From an uncultured Clostridia bacterium (GTDB lineage: Bacteria; Bacillota; Clostridia; Oscillospirales; UBA644): a stretch of 6,528 nucleotides of DNA. Below, one piece after another: positions 1-6,528 of the stretch. A program made the translations under genes and the position numbers. Location of the stretch: positions 1-6,528 of the forward strand of contig CAJGDF010000102.1 in assembly GCA_904502105.1 (NCBI GenBank). Reading direction: 5' to 3'. Numbering within the stretch: the first letter of the stretch is position 1; every line of letters starts with the position of its first letter. The notes beneath the pieces were generated by a model, which saw only the letters and a program-made list of their open reading frames with translations, was not told the origin of the DNA and ran no database searches.

Positions 1-203
1 GGAATACCGAGCATACTTTCAATTATGTACTTACCGTAAATACCTGCATGGTCGGAAGTACCTCTTGCAGCGACAACAACGTTAGAGATGTTTGCTGCCT
101 GAAGAGTTTCTGCGAGTTTATTGAGGGTTGCTTCGTTGGATTTAAGGCAACGCTCCATAGCAGAAGGTTCTTCAAAAATTTCTTTCTTCATGGTTGTGGA
201 CAT
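1..203 (-). CDS. SIS-domain sugar-phosphate isomerase/deaminase, N-terminal part (partial)
   Basis: This gene enters the window from the left edge, and only its first 67 codons are present. The protein begins MSTTMKKEIFEEPSAMERCL and continues to a VVVAARGTSDHAGIYGKY segment. The EI-x-E-x-P opening and the A-(A/C)-R-G-T-S-D-H-A phosphosugar-binding loop (about residues 48-56) are hallmarks of SIS domains in the GlmS / AgaS / NagB-II / FrlB group. Because the SIS domain starts at the N-terminus, there is no glutamine amidotransferase domain, so this is not a normal GlmS. Known relatives are cytoplasmic enzymes of about 340-390 residues that deaminate or isomerise amino-sugar 6-phosphates or split fructosamine 6-phosphates; the substrate cannot be told from this fragment. 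The ATG at 201-203 is preceded by AAGGAGAG at 8 nt spacing, better than the in-frame ATG at 189-191. It lies 52 nt behind the LamG gene and is probably in the same operon. Confidence 0.85.
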   Translation of the reverse strand, partial: MSTTMKKEIFEEPSAMERCLKSNEATLNKLAETLQAANISNVVVAARGTSDHAGIYGKYIIESMLGI

Positions 204-211
204 GATTTTTT

Positions 212-219
212 CTCTCCTT
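212..219 (-). promoter_or_regulatory. Ribosome binding site of the SIS-domain gene
   Basis: The minus strand reads AAGGAGAG, close to the full anti-16S consensus, 8 nt before the ATG at 201-203. It fixes that ATG as the start over the second Met four codons later. Confidence 0.8.
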
Positions 220-255
220 AATTTGTTGATTTATATTTTATGAAATAGATAACGC

Positions 256-2907
256 CTATTTTTTAAAGATTGTTACAATTATAACAATAATGATAATAAA
301 GATCAGAACACCTGTTGCAATAACAACACCGTTTATGATTGTATCCCAAAGATCTTCTGTCGGTTCTTCGACATCGATTCCCCCTATTACAGGAGTATAA
401 GGTTCTATACCGTACTCTTCAAATGCTTGAATTTCCTGAGCAGTCAAAGCTTTATGAGAAATATATATTTCATCAACGACACCTTTAAATAAGGGCTCGC
501 CCTTTATGCCGCTTTTGCCAATATAGTTATAATTTGAAGAAATTGATGCAGGTGTAATAGAAGTAGATGCTGAATCAACAAGTGCACCGTTGATATAAAG
601 ACGAGCTGTACCGTCTTTAATTGTAACAGTTACCCTCACCCACTCATTCGTTTTGGAAGTATCTGAAACAAGTGTTGTTTTAACATTTCCGTCGCTGATC
701 TCAAAAGAAAGTCCGTCTGAACCATTACCCATATCTATCATCATATAAGCTGTTGGTTTTGAAACAGAATTTTCTTTATTGGCAAAATACATAAGTTTCT
801 GGTTAACAGAAGATGTACTGCCTGTCCAGTTATATGCAATACTGAACGTTAATTCATCTGAATTATCAAGAATACCCTTAGGATAACGGATATATGAATT
901 GATGCCGTCAAGCGTCAAGCCGTAATTCTTTATACCCTGAGATAAACTTGCATTTCTTATAACAGCTATAACAGAGTTATTATAGTCTTTACCGATAAGA
1001 GAAGTGTTATCGAAAGTGGTGCCTATAAATTCATTTATCTCTGCGTGCTCGGAATAGGAATCTTCAAGAGTATCAGTATCATCAGGACGAAGATCAACTT
1101 CAGGAACAGCAGACTCGGTTGAAGATGATTCGGATGAGTTCTCGGGAGAAGGATCTGGAAGAACTTCTGTTGTAAAACGTTCAATACCGTAAGTTTTGAT
1201 TTTACGAATATCAGAAGCATCAAGAACTCTCGATGCAAGATATATTTCATCAATAAAATATTTGCTTGTATCGAAAGAAGCAGAGCCTGAAAGAATCTTA
1301 AAATCAGTTATCTGAAGAGCAGAAAACGGTTGACCTGTGTAAAGTGTATCGGTGAGAGTTCCGTTCATGTAAATTTTAACTTCACCGGTGGAACTGTATG
1401 TTACAGCATAATGGACCCACTTATTATTCACGCTTTTAAGATTTGTTTTTGAAAGTTCATTTCTCGTAGGAAAGCTTTTATCAACTCCAAACTCAAAAAC
1501 GGAATCATTCTTGACTTCAAGATCAATATTCTTTTTTTCTTCTTCAACAGGAGGACCAAACGGAAGTTCAACTTCAGTTTCATTTCCGGTTTCAGGTTCT
1601 ACTTCAGGTAAAATCTCCTCGACAGGGGGTTCTGATTCGGGAGGAAAGAGCTCCAATAATTTTTCAGGAGTTAGCTCTGTCGTTTTAAAAGGTGAAAATT
1701 CAAATTTACCATAACCGGTAAAATCAAGAAGTTTCATCTGAGAATAATCATAAAATTGATCTGTTTTATCTGCAGATCTGTATACCCACGCACAGAATGT
1801 AAAAGTATCGGCCTGATACAATAAACCGGGATTCAACTTAAGATACTGCTCAGGGTAAGAATCCGTTCTTCTTGTAAGACCGTAACCGAAAGATCCGCCG
1901 GATGCATCGGTGGAAACTTTTGTGGCTGTAAATTCATTAATGATAGCAGATGTGGTTTTATTCAAGTCTCTGGACATATCATATGTATGATCAAATGTAT
2001 AAGCAAGCCACGAAAATTTTATGCGGTCGAGGTTTGTCGGAGGACTCCATATTTCTTCTTCATACGGATCATCGGACGGGTCAAACGGATCAAAAGGATC
2101 AAAGGGATCTTCAACAAACGAGTCATCATCCGGATTGTCTGTAATCGGAGCATCAGGCACTGTTTCATGGATTTCCTCACCCATATAAGTAAAGAAATCG
2201 GAAAGAGACAATGTATAAAGTTTCTGTATATTGTCAGACGAAAGCGGAAGATTTGAAATATATAATTCGTCAAGTATAAAATCAGAGAAGAAGATTACAT
2301 TGCTTCCGCCAAGATTATTCAATGTTACATCCGTCAAGGAAAAAGCACACGGAAAACCGTTTATATACATTGTAAGCTTATAATTTTGTCCTGAAATATC
2401 ATATGTAAAAACAATATGATGCCAACCTCCGAAACCTATTTCCGAGGAAATATCAGCAGTAAGCTGCTCAGAATATGTTCCATCAAAAATTTTCAACGAT
2501 AAGGATGTCGATTCAGGGATATAAGACAATGAGAGGAACGGATAATTTTCGTTTCCGTTACCGATATAAATGAATTCCGTACTATATGATGCATTGAATT
2601 CAGAAAAATTCAGCCAAAAGCCGAGAGTTATTTCCGAAATACCTGAAAACATATTGGGATCAAGGGAAAAATACGAATTTACCGCATTCCCGGTTTTACC
2701 GGGAATGGGCTCAAATGGGCTGAAATCAAGCTCAATAAGAGGGAATTTTCCACCAAGATCCCATTTAAGATTAACAGGATCGTCAAACGTATAACCTGAC
2801 TGAAAGCTTTCGGTTACAGCATACGCGGGTAAAAAAACTGTGAAATGAGATGCTGTAATTGATAATATCAGCAAAAAGCAAAGAATTCTTGCTATGTTTT
2901 TTTTCAA
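256..2907 (-). CDS. Membrane-anchored secreted protein with three tandem LamG/ConA-like domains
   Basis: Probable surface protein exposed outside the membrane; LamG jelly-rolls usually bind carbohydrate or protein, but its ligand is unknown and no catalytic motif is seen. Numbering starts at the TTG start (883 aa). A Lys-Lys-initiated signal peptide ends at AYA (about residue 30). Three LamG-like units follow at about 39-239, 298-578 and 628-837. Each opens with a [GA]-[YT]-TFD motif, has a central W-[HV]-x(2)-V..Y-[IM]-NG strand pair, and closes with DE-[IL]-Y-[IL]. Units 2 and 3 also share a trailing YGIE. Acidic linkers separate them (242-295, with three DPF repeats; 579-625, Ser/Glu-rich), and unit 2 carries a Pro/Glu insertion at about 413-459. 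A hydrophobic helix (858-881) ending in Lys-Lys anchors the C-terminus; there is no LPxTG sortase motif. The start was chosen by the CTGGAG ribosome binding site 8 nt before TTG 2905-2907; the GTG at 2914-2916 overlaps that site. It lies 26 nt behind the fucosidase gene. Confidence 0.85.
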   Translation of the reverse strand: MKKNIARILCFLLILSITASHFTVFLPAYAVTESFQSGYTFDDPVNLKWDLGGKFPLIELDFSPFEPIPGKTGNAVNSYFSLDPNMFSGISEITLGFWLNFSEFNASYSTEFIYIGNGNENYPFLSLSYIPESTSLSLKIFDGTYSEQLTADISSEIGFGGWHHIVFTYDISGQNYKLTMYINGFPCAFSLTDVTLNNLGGSNVIFFSDFILDELYISNLPLSSDNIQKLYTLSLSDFFTYMGEEIHETVPDAPITDNPDDDSFVEDPFDPFDPFDPSDDPYEEEIWSPPTNLDRIKFSWLAYTFDHTYDMSRDLNKTTSAIINEFTATKVSTDASGGSFGYGLTRRTDSYPEQYLKLNPGLLYQADTFTFCAWVYRSADKTDQFYDYSQMKLLDFTGYGKFEFSPFKTTELTPEKLLELFPPESEPPVEEILPEVEPETGNETEVELPFGPPVEEEKKNIDLEVKNDSVFEFGVDKSFPTRNELSKTNLKSVNNKWVHYAVTYSSTGEVKIYMNGTLTDTLYTGQPFSALQITDFKILSGSASFDTSKYFIDEIYLASRVLDASDIRKIKTYGIERFTTEVLPDPSPENSSESSSTESAVPEVDLRPDDTDTLEDSYSEHAEINEFIGTTFDNTSLIGKDYNNSVIAVIRNASLSQGIKNYGLTLDGINSYIRYPKGILDNSDELTFSIAYNWTGSTSSVNQKLMYFANKENSVSKPTAYMMIDMGNGSDGLSFEISDGNVKTTLVSDTSKTNEWVRVTVTIKDGTARLYINGALVDSASTSITPASISSNYNYIGKSGIKGEPLFKGVVDEIYISHKALTAQEIQAFEEYGIEPYTPVIGGIDVEEPTEDLWDTIINGVVIATGVLIFIIIIVIIVTIFKK
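278..286 (-). promoter_or_regulatory. Possible extended -10 promoter inside an imperfect palindrome, ahead of the SIS gene
   Basis: The minus strand reads TGTTATAAT, a perfect extended -10 element (TGnTATAAT), about 75 nt before the SIS start. It sits inside an 18-nt near-palindrome at 270-287 (TTGTTA and TAACAA arms, one mismatched inner pair). The hexamer at -35 (CTGATC, 17 nt spacer) is a poor match. The segment also encodes the Ile/Val-rich membrane helix of the LamG protein, whose ATT/ATA/GTT codons can create such a match by chance. Confidence 0.25.
2077..2109 (-). repeat. Short 9-bp tandem repeat encoding Asp-Pro-Phe repeats
   Basis: About three and a half copies of a 9-bp unit (plus strand GGATCAAAN, units beginning at 2078, 2087, 2096 and 2105). 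On the minus strand they encode three consecutive Asp-Pro-Phe triplets followed by Asp-Pro, within the first acidic linker of the LamG protein. Because the unit is a multiple of three, a change in copy number would lengthen or shorten the linker without breaking the frame. Confidence 0.8.
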
Positions 2908-2914
2908 TATAAAC

Positions 2915-2920
2915 ACTCCA
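2915..2920 (-). promoter_or_regulatory. Ribosome binding site deciding the LamG-gene start
   Basis: The minus strand reads CTGGAG, then an 8-nt spacer, then TTG at 2905-2907 followed by AAA AAA AAC. The alternative GTG at 2914-2916 overlaps this site and has no other purine-rich stretch at a usable distance upstream, so the TTG is favoured. Starting at TTG also puts the two Lys of the signal peptide directly after the initiator Met, as is usual. Confidence 0.6.
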
Positions 2921-2933
2921 GGAAAAATGACGA

Positions 2934-4304
2934 TTATTCGCCTTTCATAGTGAACACATATGCCTCTTCTTCGGGATATCCGTCAGGTACTCTTACTTTA
3001 ATGAGATTATCGGAATGAGTGAAGGAAACATCAGCACCGTTAAAAGTGATTTTACCGACACGTTTATTGAACGGAATTTCAAATTCTGTCGGTTTATCAT
3101 TTTCATCGGGGAGATAAATTGCATAATAAGTGTTCGTTTTAAGATTCTGAGTATACGCATATTTACCTGTTCTGTACGGAACACAAACACGGGTATTGAA
3201 TATAGCATCGCCGTTCTTTTTGAGCCATTTACCAAATCCGTAAAGGGCTTCAACACCTCTGGAGGGAAGTCTTCCGTCGGGACGGGGTGCAATGTTAAGA
3301 GCAAGGTTACCGCCTTTTGCAACTATATCACAAAGAAGACGGACAAGAGCTCTCGGAGATTTATACTGATCGTCGTAGTTGAAAGAAAAAGATCCACCGA
3401 GGGTTACGCAACTTTCCCAGGGAACACTGAGAGGTTTGGCAGGAACGGTCTGTTCGGGTGTAACGTAGTTTTCGTTTTCGCCGCCGATTGTTCTATCGGC
3501 AACAAGAAGACCGGGCTGGTATTTTCTTGCTTCCGCAACGATTTCGGAAAGACGGATGTCCTGTTTGCAACGGGGGTTATCAGCATAAACCTGACCGGCG
3601 TCAAGCCAAAGAGAGTCGATCTTGCCGTATTTGGTCATAAGTTCAAGGATCTGATTCTTGGTAAACTGGACGAACTGTTCCCAGATCCAGGGATATTCTT
3701 CAGTATTGTATGTCGGGTTTCTGCTTGTCCAAGCACTGTGTTCCATACCGGGAGCCCAGTAGAACGGGCTGTGCCAGTCTGCTTTAGAGAAATATGCAGC
3801 GATACCCATACCGTGATTTCTGAATGCTTCAAAAAGTTTTTTACAAATATCTGCATTTCTGTTTTTGTGATAAGGACAGTCGGGAGAAGTTATTTTGTAA
3901 TCTGAGAACTGTGTGTCCCACATACAGAAACCGTCATGATGTTTTGTCGTGAAAAGAAGATATTTAAAGCAGTTATCTTCAGCTACTTTCGCCCAGGATT
4001 CGGGATCGAACCATACGGGGTTAAAGGTTTTATTAAGATCTATGTATGCCTGCTTAAATTCTTCACGGGATGCGAAGGGTGTATAATCAAATTTAACCCA
4101 GGAAGTATCTTCATCCGGAAGAGCCCAGGACTCAATAAATCCCCATTCGCTGTAAGGACCCCAGTGCATCATAAGACCGAGCTTCTGATCCTGGAACCAT
4201 TCAAGCTTCTCTTTTACAAGAGGATCTGTAGGTGCTACATAATCTTTTTCTTCAGAATAGCTATGATTATAATCTTCATTAAACATATCGAGTTCGTCTG
4301 ACAT
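2934..4304 (-). CDS. Alpha-L-fucosidase, glycoside hydrolase family 29, cytoplasmic
   Basis: Complete 456-residue retaining exo-alpha-L-fucosidase that releases L-fucose from the non-reducing end of oligosaccharides. GH29 features: the EWFQDQKLGLMMHWG strand (H47, W48, G49), the fucose-pocket TTKHHDGF (H122, H123), and IDSLWLD with the expected catalytic nucleophile D235 (codon 3600-3602). A GGENENYVTPEQ segment (274-285) and PWESC (295-299) follow; E276, E278 and E284 are possible acid/base residues, which cannot be settled by eye in this family. The TIM barrel spans about 30-365 and a small C-terminal beta domain about 370-456. The usual S-W-[GS]-[YF] after WESC reads SFSF here, with Trp replaced by Phe. 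There is no signal peptide; the N-terminus is acidic, so the enzyme should act in the cytoplasm on imported glycan. The ATG has AAAGGAG at 10 nt spacing. It is probably co-transcribed with the LamG gene downstream; linkage specificity is unknown. Confidence 0.95.
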   Translation of the reverse strand: MSDELDMFNEDYNHSYSEEKDYVAPTDPLVKEKLEWFQDQKLGLMMHWGPYSEWGFIESWALPDEDTSWVKFDYTPFASREEFKQAYIDLNKTFNPVWFDPESWAKVAEDNCFKYLLFTTKHHDGFCMWDTQFSDYKITSPDCPYHKNRNADICKKLFEAFRNHGMGIAAYFSKADWHSPFYWAPGMEHSAWTSRNPTYNTEEYPWIWEQFVQFTKNQILELMTKYGKIDSLWLDAGQVYADNPRCKQDIRLSEIVAEARKYQPGLLVADRTIGGENENYVTPEQTVPAKPLSVPWESCVTLGGSFSFNYDDQYKSPRALVRLLCDIVAKGGNLALNIAPRPDGRLPSRGVEALYGFGKWLKKNGDAIFNTRVCVPYRTGKYAYTQNLKTNTYYAIYLPDENDKPTEFEIPFNKRVGKITFNGADVSFTHSDNLIKVRVPDGYPEEEAYVFTMKGE

Positions 4305-4314
4305 AATAAATACG

Positions 4315-4321
4315 CTCCTTT
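4315..4321 (-). promoter_or_regulatory. Ribosome binding site of the fucosidase gene
   Basis: The minus strand reads AAAGGAG, 10 nt before the ATG at 4302-4304. No other in-frame start in the 68-nt gap competes with it. Confidence 0.75.
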
Positions 4322-4339
4322 ATAATTTAATATATAATT

Positions 4340-4374
4340 TAGGTCCGTCCGTAACACAAACGGACCTATTTTTT
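4340..4374 (+). terminator. Intrinsic-terminator-like hairpin between PBP and fucosidase genes
   Basis: The arms TAGGTCCGT (4340-4348) and ACGGACCTA (4360-4368) pair perfectly over 9 bp around an 11-nt loop. On the plus strand six T follow at once (4369-4374), the classical intrinsic terminator form. On the minus strand, the direction of all four genes, the hairpin follows the PBP stop codon and an A-tract, but the sequence after it is only AU-rich (AAATTATATATTAAATT), so termination of PBP transcripts there may be partial. It could be a bidirectional or leaky terminator that lets PBP transcription reach the fucosidase gene, or a block to antisense transcription into the PBP gene. Confidence 0.6.
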
Positions 4375-6528
4375 ACTGTGCAGGGGTTTCGGGATCTGCT
4401 TCATCTGTTGAAAAGAATGGATAGAGAGCAGGATCCGCATATTTGCGATTGCCGCTTTCATCGAAAAGATCAGGATAAAGTTCGTTCAAAGTAGTACCCT
4501 GTACGATTATCTTACCGCCAGTAATATTAAATATCTGACGGGAAAGTTCCACACCCTTTTCGTGATTAAGCTTATCTTCAAGTTCTTTCGGTGAGATAAG
4601 AGCTGCGGGAAGGGACACACCTTCATAGATTTCTTCATCTGTATTACCCAATGAGAACTTTGCTGAATAGTAATGAGCACCGTCAATACCGTGAAGAGAA
4701 CATATACAGTTTTTGTATTTTGATTTTGTACTGTTGGGAAGAGTCGGATACTCCCCTTCCGGAACCATATAGGTATAAACAGGAAGTGACTGACTGTTGT
4801 AAAGTATCTGCGTATTGGACAACGGAGGACAGATATATTCGGAATCGCCTGTTCTGATATAAACATATGGGTAACTGCGCATTATATCTCTGAATGTTGC
4901 AAGTTTTGCGCTCGGACAATATTCACAAGCGATCTGTCCCGATTCGGAACAAACATACAATTGATGGTGAACGTCACACGTTTCTGTGGGCTGAGTACCG
5001 CTCTTGAACTTACCTGTTTTTACTGTTGAAGAACCTGACGGGTCTGAAGAACAGTACGGTCCTGGAAGTTTACCGCTTACAGAACAGTAAGAGGATGTTA
5101 TTATACCGTCCGGAACAACAAATTCAGCCTCTGTTATACCTCTGTTTTCATGAACGAATTTCATTACTTCATGCCACATACGAATATGCTCTGTGTTTTC
5201 AGTCGTACCGTACGTACTCTTATCAAATCCCCACCAGATACCGGCGAGATAATACGGCGTATAACCGATAAACCAACGGTCGTTAAACGAAGAGGTCGTA
5301 CCTGATTTACCTGCGGTATCAATAAAGATACCTTCATCTGAATTATAAAGGTTTGCTACAGCACTTGAGCCGACTGTTACGGCACGCTGCAGAATATCTG
5401 TTATAAGATATGCAGTTTGCGGAGTGAAAACGATCGAACGGTCAACGTCATTTTCAAGAATGATCTTTCCGTCGTACGTTTCAACACGCGTAACACATCT
5501 TGATGCTGAATAAATACCTGCATTTGCAAATACTGTGTATGCCGATACCATTTCCTGAACCGTAACACCGTATGTCAAAGAACCGACACTGAGCGGTGCA
5601 ACGTCCATATCTGCCTTGACAAGATTTGAAAGACCAAGCATATTTTTAGCAAAATTAAAGCTGTCTTCAACTCCTACAAGATTAAGAACTCTTGCCGACG
5701 GAGCATTGTATGAGTTTGAAAGTGCGATCTTAATATCAACGGTACCTCTGTATTTTCTGTCGTAGTTCAGAGGCCAACTGTTATATGCAGTATAAATAAG
5801 TGTTGATAAATCATACTCTTCGGAAATATCGAAGCTTGTATAATCTTCATATTTTGTTTTACCGTCAATATTTATCTGAATCGGAGCATCATCAATTGCA
5901 GATGCAGCAGTTATCAGATTTTGTTCTATTGCGGGACCGTAAACAGTAAGAGGTTTGATCGACGAACCGGGCTGACGTTTTGACATCGTTACACGGTTAA
6001 GACCAAGAGCTTCTTTCTTTTCGCCTCGACCGCCGATAATTGCAAGCACGTTGCCTGTTTTGGGATCTTCAAGCAAGAAAGCAACTTCCTGTTTAGGTGC
6101 ATCAGATTCGAGAGATGCAAGATATTCTGATTCTTCTGTGTAGAAATTTTCTTCGTTAGAAAAATAGTCTTCACAGAATTTCTGAACCTTTGGATCAACA
6201 GTAGTGTAAATACGCAAACCTGATGTATATATATAATCGATAGCATAGGCTCGGGTATAACCCTTCTGGATCATAAGTTCTTCAATCAACCATTCAAATA
6301 CAAGGTCCGTAAAATATGACTGAACACCTGAGGAGGAACCGGTTGAAGAAGCATTTCTTCCGATTAAAACTATTTCTTGATTTCGTGCAGCGTCATACTC
6401 TTCGCGAGTCAACATTTTCTGATCGAACATCTCATATAAAATATGAAGACGTCTTTCTCGGTTGTTATCAAGACTTATATAGGGATTATAATAGGAAGGC
6501 CAGTTTGTAACAGCAACAATAGTTGCAC
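4373..6528 (-). CDS. Class A penicillin-binding protein (PBP1A-like), 5'-truncated by the window edge
   Basis: Bifunctional peptidoglycan synthase that polymerises glycan strands and cross-links stem peptides outside the membrane. The reading frame is open to 6528 with no start; 717 whole codons are visible, and the membrane anchor and most of the GT51 glycosyltransferase lie beyond the edge. The first visible residues (A-x-I..TNWPSYYNPY..NRERR, then LTREEYDAA) are the end of the GT51 domain, so the Met at 6428-6430 is internal. Numbering from that Met: linker with GLRIYTTVDP (71-80), then the transpeptidase with SxxK = SSIK (catalytic S156), SxN = SYN (240-242) and KTG-type KSGT (375-378), all intact. 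The tail from about 446 has nine Cys (449, 460, 485, 494, 502, 505, 534, 575, 577) in two related Y-x-CS-x-SG...YC segments, each followed by a C-x-x-H; it ends in an acidic, Pro-containing C-terminus. Cell-wall housekeeping gene; no evident functional link to the fucosidase. Confidence 0.95.
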   Translation of the reverse strand, partial: ATIVAVTNWPSYYNPYISLDNNRERRLHILYEMFDQKMLTREEYDAARNQEIVLIGRNASSTGSSSGVQSYFTDLVFEWLIEELMIQKGYTRAYAIDYIYTSGLRIYTTVDPKVQKFCEDYFSNEENFYTEESEYLASLESDAPKQEVAFLLEDPKTGNVLAIIGGRGEKKEALGLNRVTMSKRQPGSSIKPLTVYGPAIEQNLITAASAIDDAPIQINIDGKTKYEDYTSFDISEEYDLSTLIYTAYNSWPLNYDRKYRGTVDIKIALSNSYNAPSARVLNLVGVEDSFNFAKNMLGLSNLVKADMDVAPLSVGSLTYGVTVQEMVSAYTVFANAGIYSASRCVTRVETYDGKIILENDVDRSIVFTPQTAYLITDILQRAVTVGSSAVANLYNSDEGIFIDTAGKSGTTSSFNDRWFIGYTPYYLAGIWWGFDKSTYGTTENTEHIRMWHEVMKFVHENRGITEAEFVVPDGIITSSYCSVSGKLPGPYCSSDPSGSSTVKTGKFKSGTQPTETCDVHHQLYVCSESGQIACEYCPSAKLATFRDIMRSYPYVYIRTGDSEYICPPLSNTQILYNSQSLPVYTYMVPEGEYPTLPNSTKSKYKNCICSLHGIDGAHYYSAKFSLGNTDEEIYEGVSLPAALISPKELEDKLNHEKGVELSRQIFNITGGKIIVQGTTLNELYPDLFDESGNRKYADPALYPFFSTDEADPETPAQ

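Noticed and set aside
243..261. AAATAG...CTATTT hairpin after the LamG stop codon as a terminator
   Set aside because: Six weak A/T-dominated pairs with no strong U-tract following on the minus strand; too unstable to call, and the 52-nt gap fits an operon.
256..360. Sortase-anchored C-terminus of the LamG protein
   Set aside because: A hydrophobic helix and Lys tail are present, but no LPxTG-like motif precedes the helix, so a simple membrane anchor is the better reading.
1511..1714. Plus-strand frame rich in Ser and Gly opposite the LamG gene
   Set aside because: It is the complement of the Pro/Glu-rich insertion; GAA/CCG/CCT-type codons read backward yield Ser/Gly/Phe. No ribosome binding site or family similarity was seen.
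3015..3905. A 296-codon open frame on the plus strand within the fucosidase gene
   Set aside because: It lies wholly antisense to a well-supported GH29 gene, its translation has no recognisable domain, and its Ser/Thr/Phe-rich composition is what the complement of the fucosidase codons would give.
3936..4301. Plus-strand frame antisense to the start of the fucosidase gene
   Set aside because: Shadow frame; it covers the conserved N-terminal GH29 motifs on the other strand and has no support of its own.
4319..4334. TATATT / TATAAA as a -10 box for the fucosidase gene
   Set aside because: The gap is simply AT-rich. TATAAA overlaps the ribosome binding site, TATATT would leave a leader of only about 18 nt, and no -35 with normal spacing is present.
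6316..6510. Plus-strand 64-codon frame near the right edge
   Set aside because: It is antisense to the glycosyltransferase-transpeptidase junction of the PBP, whose frame stays open to the window edge with family-typical sequence.

Overview
The window reads as chromosomal DNA from an anaerobic Firmicute of the class Clostridia, probably a gut-type member of the Oscillospirales or a relative. This is inferred from the moderately AT-rich composition, the AAGGAG-type ribosome binding sites, and a class A penicillin-binding protein whose C-terminus carries the Cys-x-x-Ser-Gly / Cys-x-x-His segments common in clostridial PBP1A proteins. No species can be named. All four genes lie on the minus strand, so gene order in the direction of transcription runs from high to low coordinates.

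Layout in transcription order: (1) 6528-4373 is a 5'-truncated class A PBP (PBP1A-like). It holds the last part of the glycosyltransferase domain, a complete transpeptidase domain and a long cysteine-rich tail. (2) A 68-nt gap holds a 9-bp perfect hairpin whose T-tract lies on the plus strand, followed by the ribosome binding site of the next gene. (3) 4304-2934 is a complete cytoplasmic GH29 alpha-L-fucosidase. (4) A 26-nt gap separates it from 2907-256, a secreted, membrane-anchored protein with three tandem LamG/ConA-like jelly-roll domains joined by acidic linkers. Its likely start is a TTG placed by its ribosome binding site, not the GTG nine bases upstream. (5) A 52-nt gap leads to 203-1, the first 67 codons of a SIS-domain sugar-phosphate isomerase/deaminase that runs off the window.

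The close spacing of fucosidase, LamG protein and SIS protein suggests one transcription unit for handling a fucosylated, probably amino-sugar-containing glycan. In this reading the LamG protein binds glycan or another surface at the outer face of the membrane, the fucosidase removes fucose from an imported oligosaccharide in the cytoplasm, and the SIS enzyme isomerises or deaminates a sugar phosphate. That link is inference; the individual family assignments are much firmer. The PBP is a cell-wall housekeeping gene and is probably only a neighbour. No RNA gene, mobile element, CRISPR array or convincingly new system is visible. The points most worth a second look are the duplicated cysteine module of the PBP, the pairing of a surface LamG protein with an intracellular fucosidase, the Pro/Glu insertion inside the second LamG domain, and the hairpin orientation.
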